DNA of 64,000 nucleotides from assembly GCF_000003195.3 (NCBI RefSeq), contig NC_012870.2, positions 37,230,377-37,294,376 of the forward strand, given 5' to 3'. The notes beneath the pieces are model-generated. The model was given only the letters and a program-made list of their open reading frames with translations, was not told where the DNA came from and searched no databases. The stretch comes from Sorghum bicolor. Taxonomy: Eukaryota; Streptophyta; Magnoliopsida; Poales; Poaceae. Of the stretch, positions 11,982 through 21,096 are shown one piece after another (position 1 is the stretch's first letter; each line of letters starts with the position of its first letter). The position numbers and the translations under genes are program-made.

Positions 11982-11993
11982 GCTCCGATACCA
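11982..11993 (-). other. C1 primer-binding site (initiator tRNA-Met type)
   Basis: On the minus strand TGGTATCGGAGC lies two bases inside the LTR end. It differs by one base from the common plant Copia site TGGTATCAGAGC that pairs with initiator tRNA-Met. Confidence 0.9.
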
Positions 11994-11995
11994 CT

Positions 11996-13901
11996 TGTAA
12001 GGTCCAAATGGCTAGAGGGGGGGGGTGAATAGCCTATTTAAAAATTCTACAAACTTTAACTAGACAAGTTGATTAGTAAAACAAAAGGCGAAGCTATTCT
12101 AGCGCTAGCACAACTAAGCTATGCAAGCCACCTAGACAAGTCTAGCAAGAAAGCTAAACACTAGTTACAACAAGAAAGCACAACTAGAAGCTTGCTACAC
12201 TCCTAAACAAGATAGCTAAGCTAAACAAGCTACACAACTAGCAAGGTATACACAAAGGTAAAGGAGAGGGGAGTGATTGTTATACCAACGTTGTAGAGTA
12301 GAAATATATCCAATCAATCACGTGCACAATCACAAGAGAAACCTCGGCAAGAGATGACACAAGATTTTTTACCGAGGTTCACTTGCTTCCCGGCAAGCTA
12401 CTCCTCGTTGTGACGATACACCCACTTGATGGATCACGAGCTAATTGGCAATCCAAAGCCAAACCCTCAGCGGGTGCCGCACATCCACTCAGAAGATGGG
12501 GATCCTCCAAGCCACGAGCAATCCACTAGAGTAGCCAATTGCGATCTCCCGTGGGCAAGGCTCAAGAACCCCTCACAAGTCACTTGGTGAGGCTCGAAAC
12601 AATCTCCAATCACGAGCTCAACACCACCGCTGCTCCAAGCCATCTAGGGCGTCGGGAAACACCCAGGAGTAACATGAAATCCGCAGCAAACTCAAGAATC
12701 AAGTGCCACTAAATGCAACTCTCAAAGCAATGCACTTGAATCTCACTCAATCTCACTAGGATGAGCAATCAAGCAAGGAGATGAGTGGAGGGAGTGTTCT
12801 CTAGCTCAATGTATGCCTCAAGTAATCAAATGTGCAAGCTGGAAGTTCCCAAATCCAGCCACCCTCAATTTATAAGCCCCTCAGAGAAACTAGCCGTTGG
12901 CCACTTTCACTGGGCTGAAATCGGGGGCACCGGACGCTACTAAGTGGTCACCGGACGCTTGACCCCCAGCGTCCGGTGCTCAGGAGAAGGCCACGTGTCG
13001 TTCAGGAAGTTCGCGTGTCAGATTCTAACGGTCACCTGCGCACCACCGGACGCTCTACAAGTCCACACCGGACGTGTCCGGTGCTCACCGGACTCATGCA
13101 CAGAGAGTTCCGCAAACCGCAGGGTCACTGGACGCTAAGCACCGGTAGTGTCTGGTGCTCACCGGACCCATGCGCAGAGAGGGTCGCAAAACGCCCTCAC
13201 ACCAGACGCTAACCACCGGACGCACTTAGAGAGCGTTCGGTGCTCAACCCTAGCAGGGTCAAGCACATCGGACTCTGAGGCCAGCATCCGGTGCCTCTGC
13301 ACTCAGCGTCCGGTGAGTGTTTCTCAGTGAGAAAACACTTCCGCGACTTCACCAAATTTCCCACTGGCGCAATAGAAAATATACACTTAATTTTCTCAAA
13401 AGCGCCAAATCCCGCACCCCTCTCAACCCTAGGAACTCCACCTCCTTTGTAAATGTGCTAACGCCAACAAGTGTCCACCACCAAAGTGCATGTGTGTTAG
13501 CTTTTCCCAAACAATTTCACCAAAGGAGTTAAGTTAGCACTTTACTAGATCCTAATGCATATGCTCAAGATGTATACCTAGTAGCACTTGATTCGAGAGA
13601 TGACCGTGATTTCCCCTCTTGATAGTCGGCTATCTATCCTAAACCCGGTCAATCACTTCTCTACTCATCTTAGACCGGCAAAAGTAAAACCCTATGTTTA
13701 TACCTTTGCCTTGATAACTTTGCTCCTCGTCTATCATCATGATCTCCACATCATGCTTCATCTATTTGTAATCATGTGGCCACCTTTCCATGCCACCATG
13801 CACCATCATCACATGTGTTGCTATGCCTAACTCAAATCACTTAAACACAAGGCATTAGCAACTTGGTGTCATTAATTACCAAAACCAAACTTGGGCTTTC
13901 A
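11996..13901 (-). repeat. C1 5' LTR, complete (1906 bp)
   Basis: Runs from TGTAAGGTCC (plus strand) to GGGCTTTCA, flanked by the primer site on the left and T1 sequence on the right. A TATA box on the minus strand is at 12868-12874. A G-run block (CTAGAGGGGGGGGGTGAATAG) lies close to the primer-site end and is shared with C2. Bases 12567-13901 match the truncated copy at 4307-5613. Confidence 0.92.
12928..13315. repeat. CACCGGACGC / GCGTCCGGTG motif array, C1 right LTR
   Basis: Second copy of the array described in the left LTR, again about sixteen units in both orientations, beginning about 55 bp upstream of the TATA box in element orientation. Several units differ from the left copy by transitions (for example AGTGTCTGG here against AGCGTCCGG), as expected for methylated CpG decay after insertion. 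Confidence 0.85.
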
Positions 13902-15890
13902 CCCTTTCTCTTTGGCTGACTGGACTGGGGGCATCGGCGCTTTTGCTTCTAGTCTTTGCCGATGCGCTGGTATGCTGATACAGAAAGGGAGATTTGTGAG
14001 TACGAGTGTAACAGGTACGAAAATGAAATCGGTATGGAAGAATTTGAAAATTTACCTTGAAAGCCTGTGCCAAAGCAGAGGCAGCTACGGACGGAGATGT
14101 CTTAGTCCTCTTGGTGGTGACTTTCTTGAGGCATACACCTCGGTGCATTATGGCTGCCAAGGTGGGAGCATTGTTGCCGATTGAGGAGATCGGACCGGAT
14201 GGGAACAGATCAATCGGCTTGCCGCTCCTGCTGACTGATGGGGGAGTGTCATCAACCTGCAACATAATACAGAAAGTAAGTTACCGATGAAAATGAGAAT
14301 AAAAGGATTAGAACATTGGTTTGGAGGTACTTACAGTATCATCGAGGACCTTGTACTGAGGATCGATCATGCCACGGTACGTAAGGGCCGATCTGCAGAA
14401 CAAATGCTCCTTCCATTCTTCCCACCATTGTTTATACGCCTGAGTAATGAAGAGGGCCGGGATCCACTCTGATAGATCTACATCTTTATCGGCATTCAGT
14501 GATAGCTGGGTACTTGGATCCACTCGAGAAGGTTAGTGATGGCCGAAAGCTAGTTGACGGGCTAGTGCCGATGGGTTGTAAAACTCATAGGTTTGGTTGG
14601 AAGTTTTCCCACTGCCAAAGAAATTCACTGGTATGGCTCTGGGAGTGATCAGTGCCATCATCACATCATGATCCTTGCTGAGGGCCTCATTGAATGGATG
14701 GAAAACCAGAGGAAACATAGTATGTGGATCTTCATAAGGCATCCACGCTCGCTGCTCTCTGGTCAGGCCTTCGTACAAGGTCTGGAAGAATCGGCTGACC
14801 TGGTCTGCGTTGCCACCAGTACCCGGCAGAACGATGACAGCCTCACCAAAGTTCAGAGGAGAGTGAGTTGCCGATTCTTCTTCATCTAGTTCATAATCCT
14901 CGGCTATGTCCCTAGGGAAGCGTTGTGTGAAGAAGTTGAATTCAATACGCTTGTGCTTGTGAAGGCTAAGCCACATGTTGATAAACCACCAGGGGCCTCC
15001 CAAGTTGCCGATGGACTGGCCGAGTAGGAGTTTCTTGGTTACTTGGTGAAGGAGGTGGTAAGCTGCGCCAAGCAGGTATCGGCCGAGGGGAAATCGGCCA
15101 CCATTGGCTAATCTTTCTACTGCTGATAGGTAGACGGAAGTTGGTCCTGCCGATCGACGACAGAATACAAATTTGTCCAACCACATGTTCAGGAAACTTT
15201 TCTATTCCTTTATGTTAACAGGGCCTGTTCGTTTGTATTTTTGGATGTATCCTGACCAACCGCCGATGGAGCGAGTTTCTACCTTGGCACTGGGTTTGGT
15301 ATAAAAAAAGTGGGTGCTATCGGCAAAAGATACATCCAGGTCGGTGAGCATAACCACATCGGCAAGTGTAGGGGAAGCAGGGCCGTGGCCAAAGACAAAG
15401 GCATTGAGTGTGTCTGACCAGAAATATGATGCAGCTATCAACAGTGACTCATTCCTATGCATATCGGCAATGGACAACCTGATGCACTGGTCCAGTTTTC
15501 TCTCGCCCCACTGGACTTCATTCGAGTGGCTGACTCTTAAAAACTAATCCTTCTGTCCCACGGTAGGACTGGGCCAGGAATGGAAGGTATCCTTCCACAG
15601 ATCCAGAGAGAAATTCTTGGCTCTAAAGGGGATTCTGTTTGTTTCTGCGTTAATAAGATCGGTGGGATATGGATCCCCTAACGGACCAAGACATTGAAGA
15701 TGTGGTTGACCGGTAGGGATGGCAATTTTGTTGGACAGATCCTAATAGTTTTGGGAGTAAAAAGAGGAACAGAAAGGAAAAAGAAGGGGAGAATGTTTAG
15801 TAAAATAAATTGCAGATGAACGAAGATATGGTAAAGATACACAAGGTGGAGTGATGAACTGACCTCAGGAACGGTGAAGTTGATGGCCAT
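13902..15890 (-). pseudogene. T1 antisense gene: plant mobile domain (PMD) protein, truncated by C1
   Basis: A spliced gene opposite to its host element. Proposed exons: 15890-15864 (start MAINFTVPE), 15741-14335, 14256-14056, and 13974 onward until C1 cuts it at 13902. All introns seen have GT...AG ends. The long exon reads like a plant mobile domain (PMD, aminotransferase-like family): FVFGHGPASPTLADVVMLT, then a LGRYLLGAAYHLL helix and GGPWWFINMWLSLH. In-frame stops at about 15547, 15202 and 14533 break it, so this copy is dead. The missing C-terminal part is probably the coiled-coil protein preserved in T2 at 35109-35618. PMD proteins are known both from transposons and as host silencing factors. 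Here the setting is clearly a retrotransposon. Exon borders are read by eye. Confidence 0.75.
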
Positions 15891-16037
15891 TTCCTCGCAA
15901 GGAAGGAGATTGAAGACTTCGAGATTGGTGGAGAAAAGCCTTCGCTAGAGTTCTTGGAGCTCTCGAACAGCGCCGCCGCCGGAAAAGTAGAGTTGGGGCT
16001 GTAGAATGATGTGATGGAGGAGTACCCGAGAAGGAAC

Positions 16038-16045
16038 TATTTATA
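16038..16045 (-). promoter_or_regulatory. TATA box of the T1 antisense PMD gene
   Basis: TATAAATA on the minus strand, about 150 bp upstream of the proposed ATG at 15890. It lies between the gene and the T1 3' LTR, so it is distinct from the LTR promoter. Confidence 0.6.
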
Positions 16046-16536
16046 GGACAAAATGGGGAAGGGTAAATCTGACTTATCACTTCGCCGTATCCGTGAAATC
16101 TGAGGATACTCAGGAAGATATGGTAACTGTTCGCACGGTAATCAAGGAATTGCGCAGGTGATTTGACAGGAAGCGGTCGTGATCTGGAGATATTTTACTG
16201 TGCGAGATTTCCGGGTCGGTCCATCGGCAGCGCCTTGTAATGGTAATGTTGCCGATGGACGAATAAAGCAGAGATATCTGTTTGGAAGGATAAGATGCTT
16301 CGCTGTGTAGGATGTCTTGGTCAGTCCATCGGTAGTTCTCGGTAATGGTAATATTGCCGATGGGCGACTAAAGTGGAGATGTCCGTTGGGGAGGTTGAAG
16401 ATTTCGAGGAATCTGCGGAGGAATTGGACCAGGGTTGTTCAGATTAAGGCTGTCGGTTACCAAATTGGGAGAATTAATTGCGGAAAGGCATCATTACTAC
16501 AGAGAATTTTAGAGCATTAATGATTTCATACTCCGA
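16046..16536. other. T1 spacer between antisense promoter and 3' LTR
   Basis: About 490 bp without a supportable ORF. It contains GCCGATGG-type words near 16255 and 16354 and three related blocks around 'gcctgt/tcggtccatcgg' (16213, 16319), suggesting short internal duplications. Confidence 0.6.
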
Positions 16537-16550
16537 AATTGGGGGGCATG
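16537..16550 (+). other. T1 polypurine tract
   Basis: AAATTGGGGGGCATG directly before the LTR start TGTTGACACC. It fixes the orientation of T1 as plus strand. Confidence 0.8.
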
Positions 16551-16652
16551 TGTTGACACCATTTTTGGACACGTATCCCGGATCGGTAGAATGTAGATCG
16601 TCAAGACAGGGTGATGGTCACTGGTCTACAGGAGAGTTGCCGATGAGGGTGG
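16551..16652 (+). repeat. T1 3' LTR, first piece
   Basis: Starts TGTTGACACCATTTTTGGAC, matching the T2 LTR start (complement at 50497). It is interrupted by Z1 after a ggtgg target site (16648-16652) and resumes at 24919. Confidence 0.88.
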
Positions 16653-18288
16653 TGTTGACGGTCCTTAAGTATCAAATTTAATAATCAAATAAACAAAGAA
16701 AAGGATCCAAATGAAAACAACATCTAGACTTAGGGTTTTATCTGACAGAATTCCACGAGTTTTGGTGTTTGTCTATTTCTGCAGGGGGTTATCAGGAAAT
16801 ACGGAAGAAAGGCCCACACGTCGGGATTACATATAGATATTAACGTGCCGCGCAATTATCTTACATCTAGAAGACTCCAGAAGCCACGGGAAGGAAGCGG
16901 AGGCCGAACGGGGCCAGAGGCAGGGCGCCCGCCCTGTTTCCCTAGGCGCCCGCCCTCTGTTGGAGTCCAAACAGGACTCTGTTTCGTGGGAGATCTCCAC
17001 CGACCTAAAGGATCAAGGATAACCGTTCAATCTAAGTCGGTTTGATCCAACGGCCCATATTCAATTGAAGGGACTATAAAACCAGACCCCCTGGCCCCTC
17101 GAGGAGAGAGCCTCTCAACCCTAATTCATTATTCTTCAAGGGAGAAGAAGCCTCTGATCAAGATTAGAGCCACCACATCAATTAGACATCTAGATTAGCA
17201 TAGCTACATAGGATTAGAACTAGAAGGAGTCAATCTTCAATTGGTTTCTGGATCTGTCAAGAGGATTCTTGGTAATTCTCTAATTGTGCTTCTAATTGTT
17301 ATTCTAATTATCTCTGTTCTTCAATATTATGAATATGACTTTTTTCTACTTCAATATATTGCTTATGACTTTGCTCTACTTGCTTATATTCAAGATTATA
17401 TTGTTCTTAGTTTATAATAGTCATGTACTTGGCTTAGTTAGATTGGATCTATATACATGCTTAGGATCGTATAGCGTTTATCCATCGGATCCAGGGGTAA
17501 ATGACAGATATTGTGTAGGCGTGGTGCTTATACCGTATTTATCTGCGATTGTACCCAATATGCCAGATCGTGGGGTAGTTCGTGATAGTGACAGCTTCAT
17601 TGATTCTTATATAGTCCCCCTCTCGTGTATTGGACTGGCAGAGCAATATTATTACAGGGGAGTGATTGTTATGTTTCTCATTTACCTTGCTAATATCACT
17701 ATGCATGGGCGTAGTCTTGTCTCGCAATGATTGCTAAGTATGCTTGCACTAACTAGGATAATGCTAGACTATATAGTTGAGAATAACTCAGGGAATATTC
17801 TTGTAGTTCGTTCTAATACCATGCTAATGACTTTCTAGAGTATCTAATTGAGGTGCTTATCATATTTATATGTGGCTATGTTATGATCAGATTAAATTAT
17901 CTTTGTCGCTATTCATTACTTCCTATATCTTTTATGTAACACTTATCCCTGTATGAAAGAGTTAGATAAATGTTCTCAATTATACATGAAATGATAGATA
18001 CTCAATCTCATATTCTATTCTGTAATCAATATTGATGATTGTTAATCCCTTCCCAGTGGTAAAAATATAAATAATGATACCTAGAATACTTCCCGGTTAA
18101 AATGCTACATCGGTATTAATCTGTGCGCTTGCAGATCCCATTCATTATTTATTTAGAAGAGCAATTGCATATTTCAATACCACGTCTCTCATGTCATGCA
18201 GGGGATGACAACTTGGCTTAAGTGGTGTGAGGGATAGGTTTGGCATTTTTGGCACCGTTACTAGAATTAGAAAACTATCTACTCAACA
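16653..18288 (+). repeat. Z1 5' LTR (1636 bp)
   Basis: TGTTGACGGTCC... to ...CTACTCAACA. TATAAAA at 17075-17081. It lacks about 24 bp near its 3' end that the right LTR has (after TCTACT), which makes its terminus look like an internal deletion relative to both the right LTR and Z0. Confidence 0.92.
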
Positions 18289-18296
18289 AGCTTTTT

Positions 18297-18314
18297 TGGC
18301 GCCGTTGCCGGGGA
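18297..18314 (+). other. Z1 primer-binding site (tRNA-Asp type)
   Basis: TGGCGCCGTTGCCGGGGA, the expected complement of the 3' end of plant tRNA-Asp. It begins 8 nt after the LTR end at 18288. Confidence 0.92.
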
Positions 18315-18446
18315 AGGTTGATTACTAATCAAGAATGGATATAGATTTTGAGTTATCATTCGCATCACTAATATGATTGAGCTTATCTATTCTCTCATAT
18401 AGTTTTACCCCGATATTTTCTATTTTGCTCTTATGCAGGGGAATGT

Positions 18447-20321
18447 ATGAATAGAAGACATCTTCCAGGAAATTTTGTTGATAATCCCGAAGCATTATTC
18501 AAGAAGACTAGAGCCAAGCTCAAGAAGAGATCATCAACACTTCGGCAAGAAGCTTCATCCAATCAAGAAGATCACCGGAACTTGTCTTCAGAGTTCGAAG
18601 CCATGGTGAACAAATCAATCCGCGAGTTCTCAGCTCCCACTACGGACAACATCCGCACTGGACCTGCTACAGAGAACGACGGCAACTTTGAGCTCAAGCC
18701 TGGACTTATCCACATGGTGCAATCCAACCAGTTCTGTGGGAAGGGACACAAAGATGCTAGTGCTCATCTCCAACACTTCCTGGAGATTTGCAACACATTT
18801 ACCATATCAGGAGTTTCCAAAGATGCTATACTACTTCGACTCTTCCCATTCTCACTGTTAGGAAGAGCGAAGCAATGGTTCTATGCTACAAAGGAGAAGA
18901 ATACTACGTGGGCACTCTGCTCAACAAACTTCCTAGCTAAGTTCTTTCCCATGGGCAAGACCAATGCTCTTCGTTGGAAGATTACAAGTTTTCAGCAACA
19001 AAATGATGAATCCGTTCTAGAAGCATGGGAGCGCTTCCAAGACTACATCCTAGAATGTCCCCATCATGGAATGGAGAGTTGGCTACTAATGCAGACATTT
19101 TATCATGGGCTCGGCAACAGTGCCCGAGAAACCATGGATGCTGCAGCTGGAGGAGCATTCTTATCACTTACCATACCACAAGCCACAGCTCTTGTGGAGA
19201 AGATGGTGTCCAATCAAGGCTGGAATGAAGAGAGGACCGAGACATGCAAGAGAGGTGGAGGTATGCATCAGCTCAAGGAGGTAGACATACTGTCTGCAAA
19301 GCTAGACCTGCTCATGAAGAAGCTCGATGATAAAGCTGGAGATAAGAAAGAAGTTATGCACATCTACGACTCTCATATGACTTGTGAGGAGTGTGGAGAC
19401 ACTGGACACTCAGGCAATCACTGCCCTGAGATACTTGAGGATGTGAACTACATCAACAATAACAACAACAACTACTACTACAACCGTCCTCAACAAAATC
19501 AAGGTTGGAATCAAGAGAGGCCTAACTACTCAGGTAATTATCAAGGTAACAATTCTTACAATAATAATAATTTTCCACCTTTGAGAGAGTTAGTGTCTAA
19601 TCAAGGAAAGCTAATGGATAACCTATCTAAGAAATTCGCATCTAATGATAAAATGCTAGAAAATATAAATAATAGAATGGATAATTTCTCTACTGCCATC
19701 AAGAATCAAATTAGCTTGAATAAAATGATTGAATCTAGATTAAATCAAATAGCTGTTGCTGTTCCTACTACTAACCCCAGTATACCATCTCAACCGAAAG
19801 GATTAGAATCTGCAAATCTTGTAGACATGTTTGATGCAGGTAATAACTGGAGTAACCCCGTCACTGAATTCACTACTAACCTTCTGCCGGTCAAGAGAGA
19901 TGATCCAGGACGCCCCGTCATCCCGATCTCCATCGGCATGGTGGACGTTCCAGAAGCACTCTGCGACTTTGGCTCTAGCGTCAACATTATACCCAGGGTA
20001 CTCTATGAAAAATTCTTTGCATATCCTTTATTAGAAACAACCATGTGTTTGCAGATTGCAAATCAGACGATAAGTTTTCCAAAAGGAATATTGAAGAACC
20101 TTTGTGTCCGAGTTGGTACCTTGTATGCCCCAGCAGACTTCGTAGTGGTAGAGACCGGTAACGATGAGAGGGCACCCATCATCTTAGGGAGGCCATTCTT
20201 AAACACCGCAGGAGGTCATCTACGCCAGTGCTGCCAAGATCAGTTTTTACATCAAAGGGAGGAAGGAGACATTTTTCTTCAGGAACAAGACTACACAAAT
20301 CCCAGATCAATCCAGACGTGA
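18447..20321 (+). CDS. Z1 Gag with CCHC knuckle and first retropepsin-like domain
   Basis: Structural polyprotein of the element. The Gag core around residues 125-260 has LFPFSLLGRAKQWF, FLAKFFP and ETMDAAAGGAF, the classic Athila Gag signature. A CCHC knuckle (CEECGDTGHSGNHC) lies near residue 312. It is followed by an Asn/Tyr-rich linker (about 335-375) and a helical segment (about 380-430). From residue 480 a protease-like domain appears: CDFGSSVNIIP near 505, where D-F-G stands at the usual D-S/T-G, and ILGRPFLN near 580. Relative to the homologous stretch in Z2 the frame shifts near 20210, so the last 35 or so residues are out of register. The start is the first ATG after the primer site in this frame. 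Gag itself appears intact. Confidence 0.85.
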   Translation: MNRRHLPGNFVDNPEALFKKTRAKLKKRSSTLRQEASSNQEDHRNLSSEFEAMVNKSIREFSAPTTDNIRTGPATENDGNFELKPGLIHMVQSNQFCGKGHKDASAHLQHFLEICNTFTISGVSKDAILLRLFPFSLLGRAKQWFYATKEKNTTWALCSTNFLAKFFPMGKTNALRWKITSFQQQNDESVLEAWERFQDYILECPHHGMESWLLMQTFYHGLGNSARETMDAAAGGAFLSLTIPQATALVEKMVSNQGWNEERTETCKRGGGMHQLKEVDILSAKLDLLMKKLDDKAGDKKEVMHIYDSHMTCEECGDTGHSGNHCPEILEDVNYINNNNNNYYYNRPQQNQGWNQERPNYSGNYQGNNSYNNNNFPPLRELVSNQGKLMDNLSKKFASNDKMLENINNRMDNFSTAIKNQISLNKMIESRLNQIAVAVPTTNPSIPSQPKGLESANLVDMFDAGNNWSNPVTEFTTNLLPVKRDDPGRPVIPISIGMVDVPEALCDFGSSVNIIPRVLYEKFFAYPLLETTMCLQIANQTISFPKGILKNLCVRVGTLYAPADFVVVETGNDERAPIILGRPFLNTAGGHLRQCCQDQFLHQREEGDIFLQEQDYTNPRSIQT

Positions 20322-21096
20322 ATCAAGGAAGAGGACCAACAGGAGGAACAGGAACAACCAAGTGTGGACCGAGTCAGCTAAGATGGTCACTGCAGTTCAT
20401 GGAGGCCAAGATTATCAACTTAAGTCACCGTTTTTGACCAAGAAGGATGACCCAGGAATGCCAAGCATCTACTGCTCCATAAATGGATACAACTTCTACA
20501 AGACGACTTGCGACACCGGATCGGGCGTCAACATAATGGCCGCAGTCACCTATCGGCTCTTGTTCAGAACCATGCCCCTAAGACCAACATACATTCAGCT
20601 CCAGATGGCAGATCAGACATTTCGAGAAGTTAAAGGAACAGTAACTGATGTCCCAGTCAAAATAGACGATCATTTTATCTACACAGACTTTTAGGTTATT
20701 GACATGGGAGAAGATGAATACGATCCACCCATCATCCTTGGAAGACCGTTCCTCAGCACCGTTAAAGCAATCATCTACATTGGAATCGGAGAAGTCCATA
20801 TGCACTTCCCCTCATAGAAGGTACGCCGCTATTTTATTGACCCTAACTATATCGTTGAAGAATCTAAGCAGGTAAGAAAACGACGCAACCGCAACCAGAG
20901 GAGGCAGATCATCAAGGACAGATGGGCGGACTATGAAGGAGAAGTGGTAAGGTCAGAAGACGTACAGTTTAAACAGAATTATCCAGAGGAGACCGTAGCA
21001 TCGAGTCAGGTATGGAAAGAGAAGATAACTATACATGAAGAAGAGGCGCTGCCGGAAGTACCGACTACGCCACCCAACGAATCCCATGACAATTGA
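20217..21096 (+). pseudogene. Z1 second retropepsin-like domain and basic tail
   Basis: Continues the polyprotein in the next frame after the shift near 20210. It contains a canonical aspartic protease box, CDTGSGVNIMA (about 20511-20543), and the flap/C-terminal box IILGRPFL (about 20735), then an Arg-rich tail and a TGA at 21094-21096. In-frame stops at 20692-20694 and 20815-20817 interrupt this copy. In Z2 (63864-62826) the region joining both protease domains is open, so the two-domain order is ancestral to the family and not an artefact of this copy. No RT follows. Confidence 0.8.

Larger units (their letters stand above)
4307..13901 (-). mobile_element. C1: SIRE/Maximus-like Ty1/Copia element
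   Basis: A Copia element on the minus strand: 5' LTR 11996-13901, primer site, gag, gag-pol junction, pol, about 1.1 kb of 3' non-coding DNA, polypurine tract and 3' LTR. The 3' LTR is only partly present (4307-5613) because Z0 inserted into it. The long LTR (1.9 kb) and RT boxes such as [11 protein letters not shown] and [11 protein letters not shown] suggest the SIRE/Maximus lineage. Its right end abuts T1 sequence at 13902. The left target duplication is out of view. Confidence 0.88.
13902..16652 (+). mobile_element. T1 (left part): Tat-like Gypsy element, 3' region and start of 3' LTR
   Basis: T1 is oriented on the plus strand, judging from its polypurine tract and 3' LTR at 16537 onward. 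What remains here is the region between pol and the 3' LTR, which carries an intron-containing gene on the minus strand. Gag and pol of T1 would lie left of C1, outside the window. GCCGAT or its complement ATCGGC occurs about twenty times in this 2.7 kb. T1 continues at 24919 after the Z1 insertion. Confidence 0.8.

Noticed and set aside
12928..13315. CRISPR-like array
   Set aside because: Units are 10-13 nt, occur in both orientations with irregular spacing, lie inside retrotransposon LTRs in a plant context, and have no cas genes.
17329..17730. 133-codon ORF in the Z1 LTR (also 23920-24336)
   Set aside because: Present in both LTRs, it is hydrophobic by AT-richness and lies downstream of the LTR TATA box in transcribed leader sequence. 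No homology is recognised, and differences between the copies do not favour synonymous sites as far as I can see.
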